A DNA stretch of 64,000 bases from Bacteroides oleiciplenus YIT 12058 (GCF_000315485.1 NZ_JH992944.1:1-64000); one strand, 5' to 3'; counted from the first letter of the stretch, positions 17,598-26,566 are shown. Notes: a model not told the origin generated them from the sequence alone. Program-made: numbers and translations.

Positions 17598-17888
17598 GAA
17601 AACAATGTAGAATTTAGGCAACGTGGCAGCCGGGGGATGTGACCTCACATACCGCTCTATGCTTTTCTTTGCATTTTGGATTATGTGTTCATCATGGCAC
17701 TCGTTCAGCATTTCTTTCTTGATAAACGCAATATTCCAAAATCCCATATACCCTAACACATACCTTTCAATGGTTTCCTTGACTGGTTCATGTGCTTTCA
17801 TCATGGATGAAAGGGAAGTATGGGCATCCTTGTCTATGATGCCCACCACTGCCCAAGAGAGATTTATGTAAGAAATTGATTTTTCCAT
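17538..17888 (-). CDS. Hypothetical protein downstream of the TonB receptor (possibly truncated)
   Basis: The 116-residue frame starts nine bases after the TonB-receptor stop. Residues 1-85 look like a real helical protein (SMMKAHEPVKETIERYVLGY), but the last 20 residues run into the end of the LuxR gene and look unnatural. It may be a gene truncated at its 3' end by rearrangement. I recognise no family. Confidence 0.35.
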   Translation of the reverse strand: MEKSISYINLSWAVVGIIDKDAHTSLSSMMKAHEPVKETIERYVLGYMGFWNIAFIKKEMLNECHDEHIIQNAKKSIERYVRSHPPAATLPKFYIVFLNQPQIGCDTNSLSDVFCM

Positions 17889-17897
17889 AGACCTGTT

Positions 17898-20192
17898 TCA
17901 ATATCCGAATCGTGAAGTATCAACTTCCTTATGTTCCTTAGATTTGAAGCCGCCAAATTTATAAGTAAATGACATGGAGAAGTACCTACTGTCAGCATGT
18001 TGGTTCATCTCAAAATGTTGTCCTTTATAATTAACCGTGGCATCAGGAATTGCACTGTCAAATACATCATTGACCTTTAAACGAAGTTCGGCTTTCTTGT
18101 TTGCCGAAGTCCATTTCAGACCTGCATCGACTTTCCATATAGAAGAAAGGTCATAAATACCCTGAATGGAAGATGTTACATACATACCGTTTAATTCCAG
18201 ACTGATAGCCGGATTGGATGCGAGCTTGAAAGTATTGTTCATCATGGCTAATCCCCTCCATGCTGTTTTTTCAAAACTGATGTCGTGATAGTCATGGCAA
18301 ACATCCTTAAAATAAGAACCGTCAAGCGAGATACGGGAGTTCCAAAAACTACCGACTGCAAAAGGTATTATCACCGAAACGCCGAAGTTCTGTTCATAGT
18401 TATAGTTGACAGACTGGTAAATCATGGATAGTTCATCAGGGCTTTGATAAGCCAATTGAGCAAACAAATCCTTAACATGTGTATAGTAAAGGTCAAACAT
18501 ATATTTGTTTTTTAAGACATAGGTAAAATTAGCCGTATAATCGGTTGAAGGACGTAAATTCGGATTTCCTACCAGCTTTGCATATCCATTCAGGTAGCTT
18601 GTGATGTCCTGCATTTCCCAATAGTCCGGATATGCCTTGTCGGAAGAAAACGAGAATAGAAGCGCATGGGAAGCCGATGGCATGTAGCTTAACTGCATGG
18701 AAGGATAAACAGCCCATCGGGTATAGTCTGCCAGTTTATAGTATTCGCCTGCCACGGACAAAGAGAGTGAAAGATTTTCACCAAAAGATTTCTCAAACCC
18801 GCCATAGAAATTATAGGTTCTTTCATCTAAATCCGTATCGGAATTTAGTCCTGACATATCTTTCCCATCTTGTGGACTGTATGCCTGTGAACTTTTCTCG
18901 TCAGCAAATGAGAAGTTGACGCCATAATTCAAACTCCAGTCGTTGGCTAACGTATGTGTCTGTCCGGCATATACATTCCAACGATTGATCCGTTGCTTGC
19001 TGTTTACAAGAAAATCCTGCCCGGTGTTGCCGTTCTTGTTCGTAAAGTCCTGCACGCTCGGATAAGAGAAGCGGGTATAATCAAGTCCCACATTCATCCC
19101 CCAGTGTGAGGTATAGTCGAAATTGAAATTGTGCATCTGTTGATTTCCGGTCTTTGCATTTAGTGATTCGGACAGATTGCCCCTTGAAGTTTCCAGACTT
19201 TTAATGCTCGGAGTAATGGCGGCTGTATAAGCCATATTCAGGTTGTCATTCTCCGCAATCTGATAATCCAAAGAAGTACGGATATTGTGCGTGAAGTTTC
19301 TTTTTGAACCCTTGTTATATTGTTCCACTTCATATAGTTTGCCATTCAACGTATGGTGCGATATAAAGTCGTATGCCGTTTTTATCTTTGTATAATCTGC
19401 GGAATAAAGCATGTCTGCCGTTATTTTCTTACCGACAAAGGAAAGATTCATGTTACCGTTTCCTCTGGCATATTCCCCTTTGGTAAAATTACCTCCGATT
19501 TCTCCCCGGACAAAAGCCTCTTCCGATTTTTGTCTTTTCAGTTCAATATTTATCACTGCACCCCTTACCCTATATTTGGCTGGAGCGTTATACATAATCT
19601 CCGCTTTTTTAACATTTGAAACCGGAGTGTTTTTCAGTAGATTCATTAACTGTTCATTGGTCATAGAGGATGGTTTGCCGTTCAGGATAACCGTAACTCC
19701 CCCGGCTCCCATCAGGGTTAGTTTCTCGTTTTGCTCCATCACACCGGGCAAACGTGTGATAGATTCATACGCATTGCTAATCGTACTTTTTTCAGCCATA
19801 GCTTCTACATCGTAAGTTAAAGCTCCTTTTTCAGCCTTTACAAGTGGACGTTCACCATTGACAATAATCCCTTTGAGCATGGTACTTTCCTCTTTTAAAA
19901 CAATTGTACCTACTTTATCTTTTTGCACATCAAGTATTAAGGTACGATAACCGATTGAAGAGATTTTCAAGCATTGGGAACTACCTTTTTCCGTATGCTT
20001 TGATACGGAAAACTCCCCATTCTCTCCGCTGATAGTTCCTGAAACGAAAGCTGAATCAGGAAGCGAGAGCAGTACCACATTGGCATAAGAAAGTGGTACA
20101 TTCTGTTCATCTACTATTTTACCTGTAATATTCTGCGAATACGCATTTGCTATTATACTACAAGCGGCAGCAAATAAAATTAATCGTTTCAT
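17898..20192 (-). CDS. TonB-dependent receptor family protein (outer-membrane beta-barrel)
   Basis: The 764-residue protein has a signal peptide (cleavage near NAYSQ), a carboxypeptidase-regulatory-like domain (about residues 21-100: ITGKIVDEQNVPLSYANVVL), a plug-like domain (about 110-220: YESITRLPGVMEQNEKLTLM) and a large barrel to the C-terminus. This is the outer-membrane family 3/TonB-dependent layout common in Bacteroidetes, used for uptake of bulky nutrients or metal chelates. The substrate cannot be deduced. A -7-like box (GAACTTTG, one mismatch to TAnnTTTG) lies upstream on the minus strand near 20219-20226. It is cargo, unrelated to conjugation. Confidence 0.85.
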   Translation of the reverse strand: MKRLILFAAACSIIANAYSQNITGKIVDEQNVPLSYANVVLLSLPDSAFVSGTISGENGEFSVSKHTEKGSSQCLKISSIGYRTLILDVQKDKVGTIVLKEESTMLKGIIVNGERPLVKAEKGALTYDVEAMAEKSTISNAYESITRLPGVMEQNEKLTLMGAGGVTVILNGKPSSMTNEQLMNLLKNTPVSNVKKAEIMYNAPAKYRVRGAVINIELKRQKSEEAFVRGEIGGNFTKGEYARGNGNMNLSFVGKKITADMLYSADYTKIKTAYDFISHHTLNGKLYEVEQYNKGSKRNFTHNIRTSLDYQIAENDNLNMAYTAAITPSIKSLETSRGNLSESLNAKTGNQQMHNFNFDYTSHWGMNVGLDYTRFSYPSVQDFTNKNGNTGQDFLVNSKQRINRWNVYAGQTHTLANDWSLNYGVNFSFADEKSSQAYSPQDGKDMSGLNSDTDLDERTYNFYGGFEKSFGENLSLSLSVAGEYYKLADYTRWAVYPSMQLSYMPSASHALLFSFSSDKAYPDYWEMQDITSYLNGYAKLVGNPNLRPSTDYTANFTYVLKNKYMFDLYYTHVKDLFAQLAYQSPDELSMIYQSVNYNYEQNFGVSVIIPFAVGSFWNSRISLDGSYFKDVCHDYHDISFEKTAWRGLAMMNNTFKLASNPAISLELNGMYVTSSIQGIYDLSSIWKVDAGLKWTSANKKAELRLKVNDVFDSAIPDATVNYKGQHFEMNQHADSRYFSMSFTYKFGGFKSKEHKEVDTSRFGY

Positions 20193-20368
20193 TTCCTTAT
20201 TGTTTTAATTTTCTGCTGCAAAGTTCATGTCTTCCAAGAACTTTTCCACTACCCTGTAGAGTAGTTTTGATTTAAGTACCATCAAATAGTAAGTGAAATC
20301 CGAATGGAAAACCAAAAAGGTGGAGAAGTTCATCGCCAAACCCGTGTATGCCGCACGGAAAATTTCCC

Positions 20369-20376
20369 TATATTTG
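20369..20376 (+). promoter_or_regulatory. Bacteroides-type -7 box (TATATTTG)
   Basis: TATATTTG matches TAnnTTTG exactly and lies 24 bp before the ATG at 20401. This supports the small gene that follows as a real transcribed gene. Confidence 0.6.
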
Positions 20377-20400
20377 TAAGATAACGTAAATTATAAGTTT

Positions 20401-20649
20401 ATGGCAACAATCTATAAGATTACAGGTGGCGGGCAAAGGGTTCAGCAAAATGCACAAATGGGATTAGACACTGAATATATAAAAGTTGAAAATTCAGATT
20501 GGGTAGAAAAATGCGGTTGTGACGGGCAGGATTTTGCCACCAATATCATATGGTGTACCAATTTGGAAACCTTGCAACGATGGGCTAATACTTGGGCTGG
20601 TTGTAAAGTAAGACTAGTTGAAGCAACCGATAAGAAATCGGATATGTAG
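20401..20649 (+). CDS. Small hypothetical protein (82 aa)
   Basis: The 82-residue product has two cysteines close together (EKCGCDGQDF) and several tryptophans (NTWAGCKVRLVE). It is soluble, with no signal peptide or membrane segment. An exact -7 box upstream argues that it is expressed. It stands alone between the TonB-receptor gene and the leftward cargo operon. I recognise no family. Confidence 0.55.
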   Translation: MATIYKITGGGQRVQQNAQMGLDTEYIKVENSDWVEKCGCDGQDFATNIIWCTNLETLQRWANTWAGCKVRLVEATDKKSDM

Positions 20650-20684
20650 CCTTTGGGACTATATATAAAATCAAGATTGCATCA

Positions 20685-20820
20685 ATGGTTCTTTGCTACT
20701 TTGCTTTTCCGCCACAGCGTCACGAAGAAAGTAGTGAAAAGATCCGATTGAAAAAGTGGTTTCTTTGCTTCTTGTCTTTTCCGCTACGGCTCACGAAAGA
20801 AAGAAGTCCGGCAAAATATC
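20685..20820 (-). repeat. Two degenerate copies of the intercistronic hairpin repeat
   Basis: At about 20689-20740 and 20756-20812 the plus strand reads TTTCTTTGCT...CTTTTCCGCTACGGCTCACGAAAGAAAG, degenerate forms of the better copies at 21766 and 23601. They lie at the downstream end of the leftward operon. Confidence 0.6.
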
Positions 20821-20907
20821 CAGTAAAAAACAAAGGGCGGTAAAAAAAGAAGTCCGGGCGGATCGCTACCCGTCCCGAACTTCCGGCGATGAAACAAAAG
20901 GAGAATG

Positions 20908-21129
20908 TTATGGCTTGATTTCTCCCGTTGTGACTAAATTTCCGTCTGAATAATATTCTATCTTCCCGTAAGTAAATCCCATGTCGGGAATGGCTACATA
21001 ACCTATATAGTCTGAATATTCTTTCCCTTTAAAGTTCTTTCCCGTGAGATTGTTGAAAATGACGGGAATACTGCAACCGTCCTCGCTGTGAAGAATGGTT
21101 ATACCGTTTTGCTTGATTTCCTGTTTCAT
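20908..21129 (-). CDS. Small hypothetical protein (73 aa)
   Basis: Starting at the ATG whose first four bases overlap the stop of the upstream 200-residue gene (ATGA), this 73-residue product is a small beta-rich protein (DGCSIPVIFNNLTGKNFKGK). A longer frame to 21171 exists but the overlap decides the start. It is the last gene of the leftward operon. No family recognised. Confidence 0.6.
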   Translation of the reverse strand: MKQEIKQNGITILHSEDGCSIPVIFNNLTGKNFKGKEYSDYIGYVAIPDMGFTYGKIEYYSDGNLVTTGEIKP

Positions 21130-21728
21130 GCCGTTTCTTTGAATAGTGTACCGTCTTTTAAATATTCCCAATTTCTCCGGTGGCTCTCGTCCTTAAAATA
21201 TTCCTCGCTTTCGCAATACTCGCAATCGTCACGGCATGAACGGAAAAAGGCTTCCAAACAATCGCCCATGAGTTCCTTAAAATTCCGTTTGTCGGGGTGT
21301 TGAAGAAATTCCATGAGGGGCTGCAACATGATTTCATCCATGATAAATCCCGTAAGGGGGCACTCGGAAACGACGGAGATACGGCTCTTGCGCTTCTTCT
21401 TGTTGTCTTTCATCCAATAGGTTTTGGGATAATATAGCCCGTAATGGAAATTATTATAGATGAATGTCCGCAAGCGGATACCCGAAAGTTCTTCCGTGCT
21501 TTCCTCGTACTTGGTGTGAAAACGGTAACGGTAGGTCTGACTGTCGTAACAATAGTACGTGCAGACGACACGGAAAAGGTTGCAGAAGGCTTCGAGTGTG
21601 TTGCCGCTGAAAGCTGCATACGGGTATTCCTGCCCTTTGGCAAGCCAATCCGTGTAGGCTTTCTCCACGGCTTCGTCCTCCAGTTCCGCAATACCAAACA
21701 GTGTATAGTTTATTTGTACGGTTCGCAT
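21126..21728 (-). CDS. Hypothetical protein (200 aa) of the ParB cargo operon
   Basis: The 200-residue protein is acidic and aromatic-rich, with NYTLFGIAELEDEAVEKAY at the N-terminus and a cluster CRDDCEYCESEEYF near residue 170 that might bind metal. It has no signal peptide. It follows parB after a hairpin repeat (21766-21836) and is translationally coupled to the downstream 73-residue gene. Its family is unknown to me. Confidence 0.65.
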   Translation of the reverse strand: MRTVQINYTLFGIAELEDEAVEKAYTDWLAKGQEYPYAAFSGNTLEAFCNLFRVVCTYYCYDSQTYRYRFHTKYEESTEELSGIRLRTFIYNNFHYGLYYPKTYWMKDNKKKRKSRISVVSECPLTGFIMDEIMLQPLMEFLQHPDKRNFKELMGDCLEAFFRSCRDDCEYCESEEYFKDESHRRNWEYLKDGTLFKETA

Positions 21729-21765
21729 AAGTCTAAAAATTAAATGGTTTACAATTAGGTTTCTT

Positions 21766-21836
21766 TGCTATCTTTCTTTTTCGCTCCGGCTCACCGAAAG
21801 AAAGTAGCGGGCGGATTTCTCCGCCCTTGCTTTCTG
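21766..21836 (-). repeat. Intercistronic double-hairpin repeat, copy c
   Basis: On the minus strand GGGCGGAG-AAA-TCCGCCC forms one hairpin. A second follows, GCTACTTTCTTT paired with AAAGAAAGATAGC around a GTGAGCCGGAG loop. It begins six bases after the parB stop. A near-identical copy is at 23601-23674. Confidence 0.75.
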
Positions 21837-21841
21837 TTTGG

Positions 21842-23554
21842 TTAGGCTGCAATCCCTTCGGGTTGCGGTTGTTCTTCGGGTTGGGTGATTTCATGCCCTT
21901 TTGCCTTCGTCTTTTCCTGCACCAAAAGAACGGCTTTGCGTTCCTCGATGCGTTGGTGTCGTTTCTCGTAAACTTCGTTATATCCGCTTTCGATGGCTGA
22001 AAGTTCTTCGGGCATGTGCTTACGGGCGAAGTCAAGCAAAAGGGATGCTTCGGTATTGTTGCCGTATGCGCTTCGGAAATTGGCTATCAGATAATCCCTG
22101 CGGATAATGGTCTTTATCCTAACGGTGAGATTTTCTACGATATTCATTTTATCCTCGTCCGTGAGGTAGTGTTTCCCTTCTTCGGTGATACCTGCGGTTG
22201 CAAAATGTTCGCTCCGCAAATTGGAGAGCATGAAGAAATAAAGTATCTTTTCCTCGTCCGCTCCGAACTTACCGCCCGTTATATCGGCTTCCATTATCTG
22301 CCGTTTGGTATCTTCAACCGTCCTTTCTACGGCTATCTCCTTGTTACGTTCGTCCTGTTTCTCCAACTTCTGAACGGGTGAAAGGGTGGTTTCGGTGGGC
22401 GTTCCGTCCGCTTCGGTTACGTTCTCCACATAACAGAAAGTAATCTCCTGTTTCCCTATCTTGGCGTAAACGGTGATTTCTCCGGCTTCGCTTCTTCGGG
22501 TGATTTCTTCCTCTTTCTCCATGTAGTCCGCCCATTGTTGTTCGTAACGGGTGCGGGCTTCCTCGTAACGTTCGGGGTTGTTAAAATTTTCCTCTTTGGG
22601 TTCTTGGGGGCTGACGGGGAAAGCGGTGTATCTTTCAAGGTTTTCAACTTCGTAACCTAAAGCGGTCAAACGCTCTATTACAGTGTCGTTTGCATTATAA
22701 CGGTCACGGCAAAGGGAAACGTTCGGGGTTTGCTGCATGATTTGAACGGCTCTCTCCATGAGAAAAGATGCGTTCATTTCAGCAAGACAAGTGCGGTTGG
22801 CGCAATGTCCGCAACCGCCATCGGCAAACAAAAGCAGATTGTTCGTATTGTGGGCGCACGTTGTACACTCGGTCTTGTCAAAGGAGTAATACCGCAAGTC
22901 GGTGGTATAGTTGCTCTCTATCCGTTTGGCTACATCGGCAGCTTTCAGCCCCCGCCAACTGTTGTAGTTGTTTCCATCCTGCAAATGTCTCTCGTACACT
23001 TCACGCTGTATATCTTGCCCGTAACGGCAGATTTCGGCTGCCACGCTGATGGTGATTTCGTCCGTTTCCAATAATTCAGCTATTTCGAGTATTAGGGCGG
23101 TGAATTTCAAACGGGTACGGATATAGTTCTCGTTCTTGCCGAAACGTACCGCCAACGTTTCTACGGTGTGCCTTCCCGTTTCAATCATGCGTTGGTAGGC
23201 GTTGGCTTCCTCGATGGGTGTCACGTCCTCACGCTGCAAGTTCTCGGCTATGGCTGCATCTTCGGCTGCATCGTCTGTCAGTTCCGAAACAATGACGGGT
23301 ATCTGTTCCATTTCCGCAATGACGGATGCACGGTATCTGCGCTCACCGAAAACAATCTCGTAACGGTCTGTGTCGGCTATCGGGCGCACGGTGATAGGCT
23401 GCAAAACTCCCTGCTGTTTGATGCTTTCCGCCAGTTCATACAGGGCGGGTTCGCTGAAATATTTACGGGGGTTAAAACAGCTCGGCTGAATGTTTGCCAA
23501 TGATACCAATGTGATGTTTCTCTCTGCTGCTGATTGATTTACTGCCTGTTTCAT
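21842..23554 (-). CDS. ParB/RepB/Spo0J-family protein
   Basis: The 570-residue protein begins with a ParB nuclease-like domain (about residues 15-110) including the arginine-rich FGERRYRA motif, then a helix-turn-helix (about 130-190, with RFGKNENYIRTRLKF). A cysteine group follows at about 238-265 (CTTCAH, then CGHCANRTC) that looks like a zinc site. The C-terminal half is long, charged and helical. Full-length chromosomal ParB is about 300 residues, so this is the longer plasmid/ICE type. No partner ParA lies beside it; two ParA-like TraA proteins are encoded elsewhere in the window. It could aid maintenance or regulate transcription. Confidence 0.85.
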   Translation of the reverse strand: MKQAVNQSAAERNITLVSLANIQPSCFNPRKYFSEPALYELAESIKQQGVLQPITVRPIADTDRYEIVFGERRYRASVIAEMEQIPVIVSELTDDAAEDAAIAENLQREDVTPIEEANAYQRMIETGRHTVETLAVRFGKNENYIRTRLKFTALILEIAELLETDEITISVAAEICRYGQDIQREVYERHLQDGNNYNSWRGLKAADVAKRIESNYTTDLRYYSFDKTECTTCAHNTNNLLLFADGGCGHCANRTCLAEMNASFLMERAVQIMQQTPNVSLCRDRYNANDTVIERLTALGYEVENLERYTAFPVSPQEPKEENFNNPERYEEARTRYEQQWADYMEKEEEITRRSEAGEITVYAKIGKQEITFCYVENVTEADGTPTETTLSPVQKLEKQDERNKEIAVERTVEDTKRQIMEADITGGKFGADEEKILYFFMLSNLRSEHFATAGITEEGKHYLTDEDKMNIVENLTVRIKTIIRRDYLIANFRSAYGNNTEASLLLDFARKHMPEELSAIESGYNEVYEKRHQRIEERKAVLLVQEKTKAKGHEITQPEEQPQPEGIAA

Positions 23555-23600
23555 AATTCTGTTATTTTTTAAGTTGATTAAAATTCTGTTTGATAAAATG

Positions 23601-23674
23601 GTTTCTTTGCTATCTTTCTTTCACCGCTCCGGCTCACCGAAAGAAAGTAGCGGGCGGACTGCTCCGCCCTTGTG
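23601..23674 (-). repeat. Intercistronic double-hairpin repeat, copy d
   Basis: Same organisation as copy c: GGGCGGAG-CAG-TCCGCCC on the minus strand, then a CTTTCTTT/AAAGAAAG hairpin. It lies between the SLOG-like gene stop (23679) and parB. Confidence 0.75.
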
Positions 23675-23678
23675 AGCC

Positions 23679-24380
23679 TTATTTGCGGTTATAACATACG
23701 TTTTGAAATTGTATCTTTCTTTCTATCGCATGGCGTAACGTGTAGGCAGTTCCGCCCGTTGGGGTGCTGTCGTAAAAGACTACGAGATAAGCGGAATTAT
23801 CCAACAGGTAGTTATTACGCCGCAAGAAACAACGGTCTGAATATTCATCCTGTAATAGTATCACCTCGTCCGCTTGGGCTAAAATAGCGTTATAACGCTG
23901 CTTGTCGGCTTGGGTGTATCGGTCTGCCTGCCCTTTGAACGGAAGTACACATTTTAACTGAATGTAAGGAAACGTCTTTTTTGCGTTCAGAACTTCCTCG
24001 GCTGCGATAAGGTCGAAGCCGTTCGCCATGCCCGATAAAAACGTATGATAGTCACGTTTGCAAAGTTCGGTTATCGCTGTATAGGTGTCGAAGCCTATAT
24101 CTGTCAGCCGTTTTTGTGTGTCGGGGCTGTTCCTTGTCATTCTCTCGGCTCGGTGTCCCGAAAAAGAAACGGTCTTTTCCCTTAGCCAAAAATCACGCTC
24201 GGCACGGCATTGTACCAACGTCCTGCGTAGGGTTGTAAATTCCTGCCCGTTGGTATGGCGGTATTTATAATCGAAGTATATTTCACCTCGGAACGCTCCC
24301 AAACAGCATTGTATATAAGTTTCTTCGCCAAAAAGTTTGGTTTCGGCTGCTCCGTTCTTGATGAATGTCTTTGTTTCCAT
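23679..24380 (-). CDS. SLOG-like protein (DUF1273/YpsA-related)
   Basis: The 233-residue protein has an N-terminal region of ~65 residues followed by a Rossmann-like domain starting VSFSGHRAERM (about residue 70) and continuing with GMANGFDLIAAE and VLPFKGQADRYTQADKQRY. This is the signature of the YpsA/DUF1273 branch of the SLOG superfamily, whose members are thought to bind nucleotides. In mobile elements such proteins are sometimes linked to defence or stress sensing, which is inference here. Neighbours are parB and small unknown genes. Confidence 0.7.
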   Translation of the reverse strand: METKTFIKNGAAETKLFGEETYIQCCLGAFRGEIYFDYKYRHTNGQEFTTLRRTLVQCRAERDFWLREKTVSFSGHRAERMTRNSPDTQKRLTDIGFDTYTAITELCKRDYHTFLSGMANGFDLIAAEEVLNAKKTFPYIQLKCVLPFKGQADRYTQADKQRYNAILAQADEVILLQDEYSDRCFLRRNNYLLDNSAYLVVFYDSTPTGGTAYTLRHAIERKIQFQNVCYNRK

Positions 24381-24403
24381 ATTGGTATATTTTTAGATGT
24401 TGT

Positions 24404-24598
24404 TTACTTGGTTGTTTCTTCCCACAAACCACGCTGTTTGTCGAAATCAATGTTGTAATAATAGGCGGTCTTTGTCTTGGGCTTCTTCCGTCCGCCCAAA
24501 ACTTGGGTTTCTAAAACCTTGTACCCTTTGCGGGTTTCCGCCACAATTTCACAGGTGAGATATGACAAAAATCTGTGTTTAAATTTCTTTCCTTCCAT
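24404..24598 (-). CDS. Small basic hypothetical protein (64 aa)
   Basis: The 64-residue protein is basic (GGRKKPKTKTAYYYNIDFDK) and lies three bases downstream of the membrane-protein gene, so it is likely co-translated. No signal or membrane segment. Unknown family. Confidence 0.5.
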   Translation of the reverse strand: MEGKKFKHRFLSYLTCEIVAETRKGYKVLETQVLGGRKKPKTKTAYYYNIDFDKQRGLWEETTK

Positions 24599-24601
24599 AA
24601 T

Positions 24602-24811
24602 TTAGAATATTAAAATAATGATTATCAGCACAAAAACGATACCCACAAACAACCGCCAGACAAGGGCGAGAATAAACCGTGCCACGAAGTAAAACAGGAG
24701 TACGGCAAAGAATAAGGCGAAAAACTGCCCTGCGGTGGTGGTGAAAAAGTAAATCACCACAGACCAAAGGATAAGGCGGTATATCAGTTTGTAAATGAGT
24801 ATCGTTTTCAT
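24602..24811 (-). CDS. Small membrane protein (69 aa)
   Basis: From the ATG at 24811 the product is 69 residues and almost entirely hydrophobic, with two or three membrane segments (LILWSVVIYFFTTTAGQFFA; then FYFVARFILALVW; then IVFVLIIIILIF). An upstream extension to 24931 overlaps the previous gene and crosses the hairpin, so it is rejected. The hairpin GGGCGGA/TCCGCCC lies 15 bp upstream of the start. Function unknown. Confidence 0.55.
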   Translation of the reverse strand: MKTILIYKLIYRLILWSVVIYFFTTTAGQFFALFFAVLLFYFVARFILALVWRLFVGIVFVLIIIILIF

Positions 24812-24825
24812 TTTATTGGGTGTTG

Positions 24826-24847
24826 CGGGCGGATTGCTCCGCCCTTT
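24826..24847 (-). repeat. Short intercistronic hairpin, copy e
   Basis: GGGCGGA-ttg-CTCCGCCC hairpin located eight bases after a stop codon and 15 bases before the next start. Only the GC-rich hairpin of the double repeat is present. Confidence 0.7.
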
Positions 24848-24854
24848 GTTTATA

Positions 24855-25523
24855 CTATCTTGTTGCCAGTGAAAGACGGTTATCCGCCAGCTTGGTAAAT
24901 GTGGCGTAATCGCTTTTTCCGTTTGGAACACACAGTTTTATTTCTTCACGGATATTTCGCCCGTGTATGGAGAATGAGAAAATAAAACCGTTCCTTCTGA
25001 TTGTCCCTTCCGTGTGCCGTACCGTATCTTTCCACTGGATTTTTTCACCTTTCAGAAGTGCAAAGTATTCGGCTTTCATCCTTTGGATAACTTCGTTTTC
25101 CGCTTCCAGTTCCTTGTAAATGTTCAAACCTCGTGTTATCCAGTCCTCTAACTTCCGTTTGGTGAACACGCCTATTCTGTTGGGTTCGGGGTAGTCCTGT
25201 TTCACCCGATACAAAATACTGTCTTCGGCTTCTTTGAACATGGAAGTTATCACGTCTAAATAGTATTTGTTATCATTATATATCTTTCTTAGAATGAATG
25301 TCACACCGTTGCGGATAAAACCGACAAACACGGTAGAATAGATTTTATATGTGTCATTGGAACATTGCACGTAATAGTAAACGGTTGCTTCGGGTATGAA
25401 TTTTTGTATCTCCCTGCAAAACGGCTGTATCTGTTCCACATCTTTAGGGGCTTTTTCCGCTCTGTCAATGTAAGACTTTGAATTTTGAAATTCCTCTGCT
25501 GTCAAATAAATGTAATTAGTCAT
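24855..25523 (-). CDS. Hypothetical protein (222 aa)
   Basis: With the ATG at 25523 the protein has 222 residues (MTNYIYLTAEEFQNSKSYID). The frame runs on to 25556 but that crosses the hairpin. It is soluble, with a beta-rich middle and a charged helical second half (ELEAENEVIQRMKAEYFALL). It follows ardC in the same operon and might be an accessory protein of establishment; no family is recognised. Confidence 0.6.
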   Translation of the reverse strand: MTNYIYLTAEEFQNSKSYIDRAEKAPKDVEQIQPFCREIQKFIPEATVYYYVQCSNDTYKIYSTVFVGFIRNGVTFILRKIYNDNKYYLDVITSMFKEAEDSILYRVKQDYPEPNRIGVFTKRKLEDWITRGLNIYKELEAENEVIQRMKAEYFALLKGEKIQWKDTVRHTEGTIRRNGFIFSFSIHGRNIREEIKLCVPNGKSDYATFTKLADNRLSLATR

Positions 25524-25537
25524 CTTCTTATGTTTTT

Positions 25538-25560
25538 TGCGGGTGGATTGCTCCACCCTT
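25538..25560 (-). repeat. Short intercistronic hairpin, copy f (compensatory change)
   Basis: GGGTGGA-ttg-CTCCACCC: compared with the other copies one C-G pair has become T-A on both sides, so pairing is kept. Position relative to the stop of ardC and the next start is the same as in copy e. Confidence 0.7.
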
Positions 25561-25588
25561 TTGTTAATACTCTTGTTTCTGTTTTCCG

Positions 25589-26566
25589 TTAGGCTGCAAC
25601 GGGTTCGTTTATCGGTTCTGTTACCCTTTCCGTTATCATCTTTGCAGCCTTGTTCACATCGCCCAATATATCAATCAGAAAGGCGGGTTCTTGCTTTAAC
25701 TTGGTGAGCCAGTGTTTCAGATAGGCTGCGTTATTGTCCTGCGGTGTGGTGGCGATACCGAAGAAAGCACCGCAAAGGGCTGACGTTAGTTCCGCAACAA
25801 GTTCCTCACGGGCGTATAATTCATCCCCGAAAAAGCTGCCGAACGTGCGGTTTAGGCGTTGGGGGTTGCCTGTGCTGTGTGCCATTTCGTGCAAAAGTGT
25901 TCCGTAAAATTCCGCTCCCTGCGGGAACTGCTCTTTTTCGGGGCAAACGATATAATCGGTTGCGGGTACATAGAAAGCACTGTCGGAATACTTTACTTTG
26001 ATGGGGCAATACCAATTTTGCATATATATCAACTCGTCCAACATTCCGCACTCGATACCGTCCGAATGGTTTTCGGGTTGTTCGCCCTGTTGCATCTTGG
26101 CGAAACGTTCGGGGTACTTCTCCGCAAAATTGGTTTGGTCGAGGTTGAACACATTGTAATATTTCATTTGGGGTATTACCTTGTATTCGTCCTTTTCCGC
26201 TTTGGATAGCTTGCAATATTCCTCGTAAGGGATGGACTTGTTACTCTCCTTGTGTACCACGAACTTGAACCAATAGTAAACGGGGAACGAGCGTGCGCCC
26301 TTGTTTATGCTCACTTCTTCGGCTTTGGCTTGGTTGAATGTAAGGAACACAGGCAAAGTGAATTTCATAAACTCGGTGTAAAACAGCAGCATTAAGATGT
26401 TACCGCCATTGTAAACCGTTCCTCGTAAATTGCGGGGAAAACCGTGTTTAAGGCTCGTTATCCACGGTTTTTGCCAGTCGCTTTTCAGACTTTCGATTTT
26501 CTTGATAAGTAAATCGGTGAACACGGGAGAAATTTTCTCGATGGTGTTGTTCGTTGTCGTTGCCAT
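25589..26566 (-). CDS. ardC: ArdC-family antirestriction protein
   Basis: The 325-residue protein has the ArdC N-terminal ssDNA-binding-like region (residues 1-130, including WQKPWITSLKHGFPRNLRG) and a C-terminal zinc-metallopeptidase-like domain with LLHEMAHSTG (HExxH, about residues 228-232) and a downstream YAREELVAELTSA helix. ArdC proteins shield incoming single-stranded conjugative DNA from restriction in the new host. It is the first gene of the leftward cargo operon, right beside the large inverted repeat at 26626-26813. Confidence 0.88.
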   Translation of the reverse strand: MATTTNNTIEKISPVFTDLLIKKIESLKSDWQKPWITSLKHGFPRNLRGTVYNGGNILMLLFYTEFMKFTLPVFLTFNQAKAEEVSINKGARSFPVYYWFKFVVHKESNKSIPYEEYCKLSKAEKDEYKVIPQMKYYNVFNLDQTNFAEKYPERFAKMQQGEQPENHSDGIECGMLDELIYMQNWYCPIKVKYSDSAFYVPATDYIVCPEKEQFPQGAEFYGTLLHEMAHSTGNPQRLNRTFGSFFGDELYAREELVAELTSALCGAFFGIATTPQDNNAAYLKHWLTKLKQEPAFLIDILGDVNKAAKMITERVTEPINEPVAA

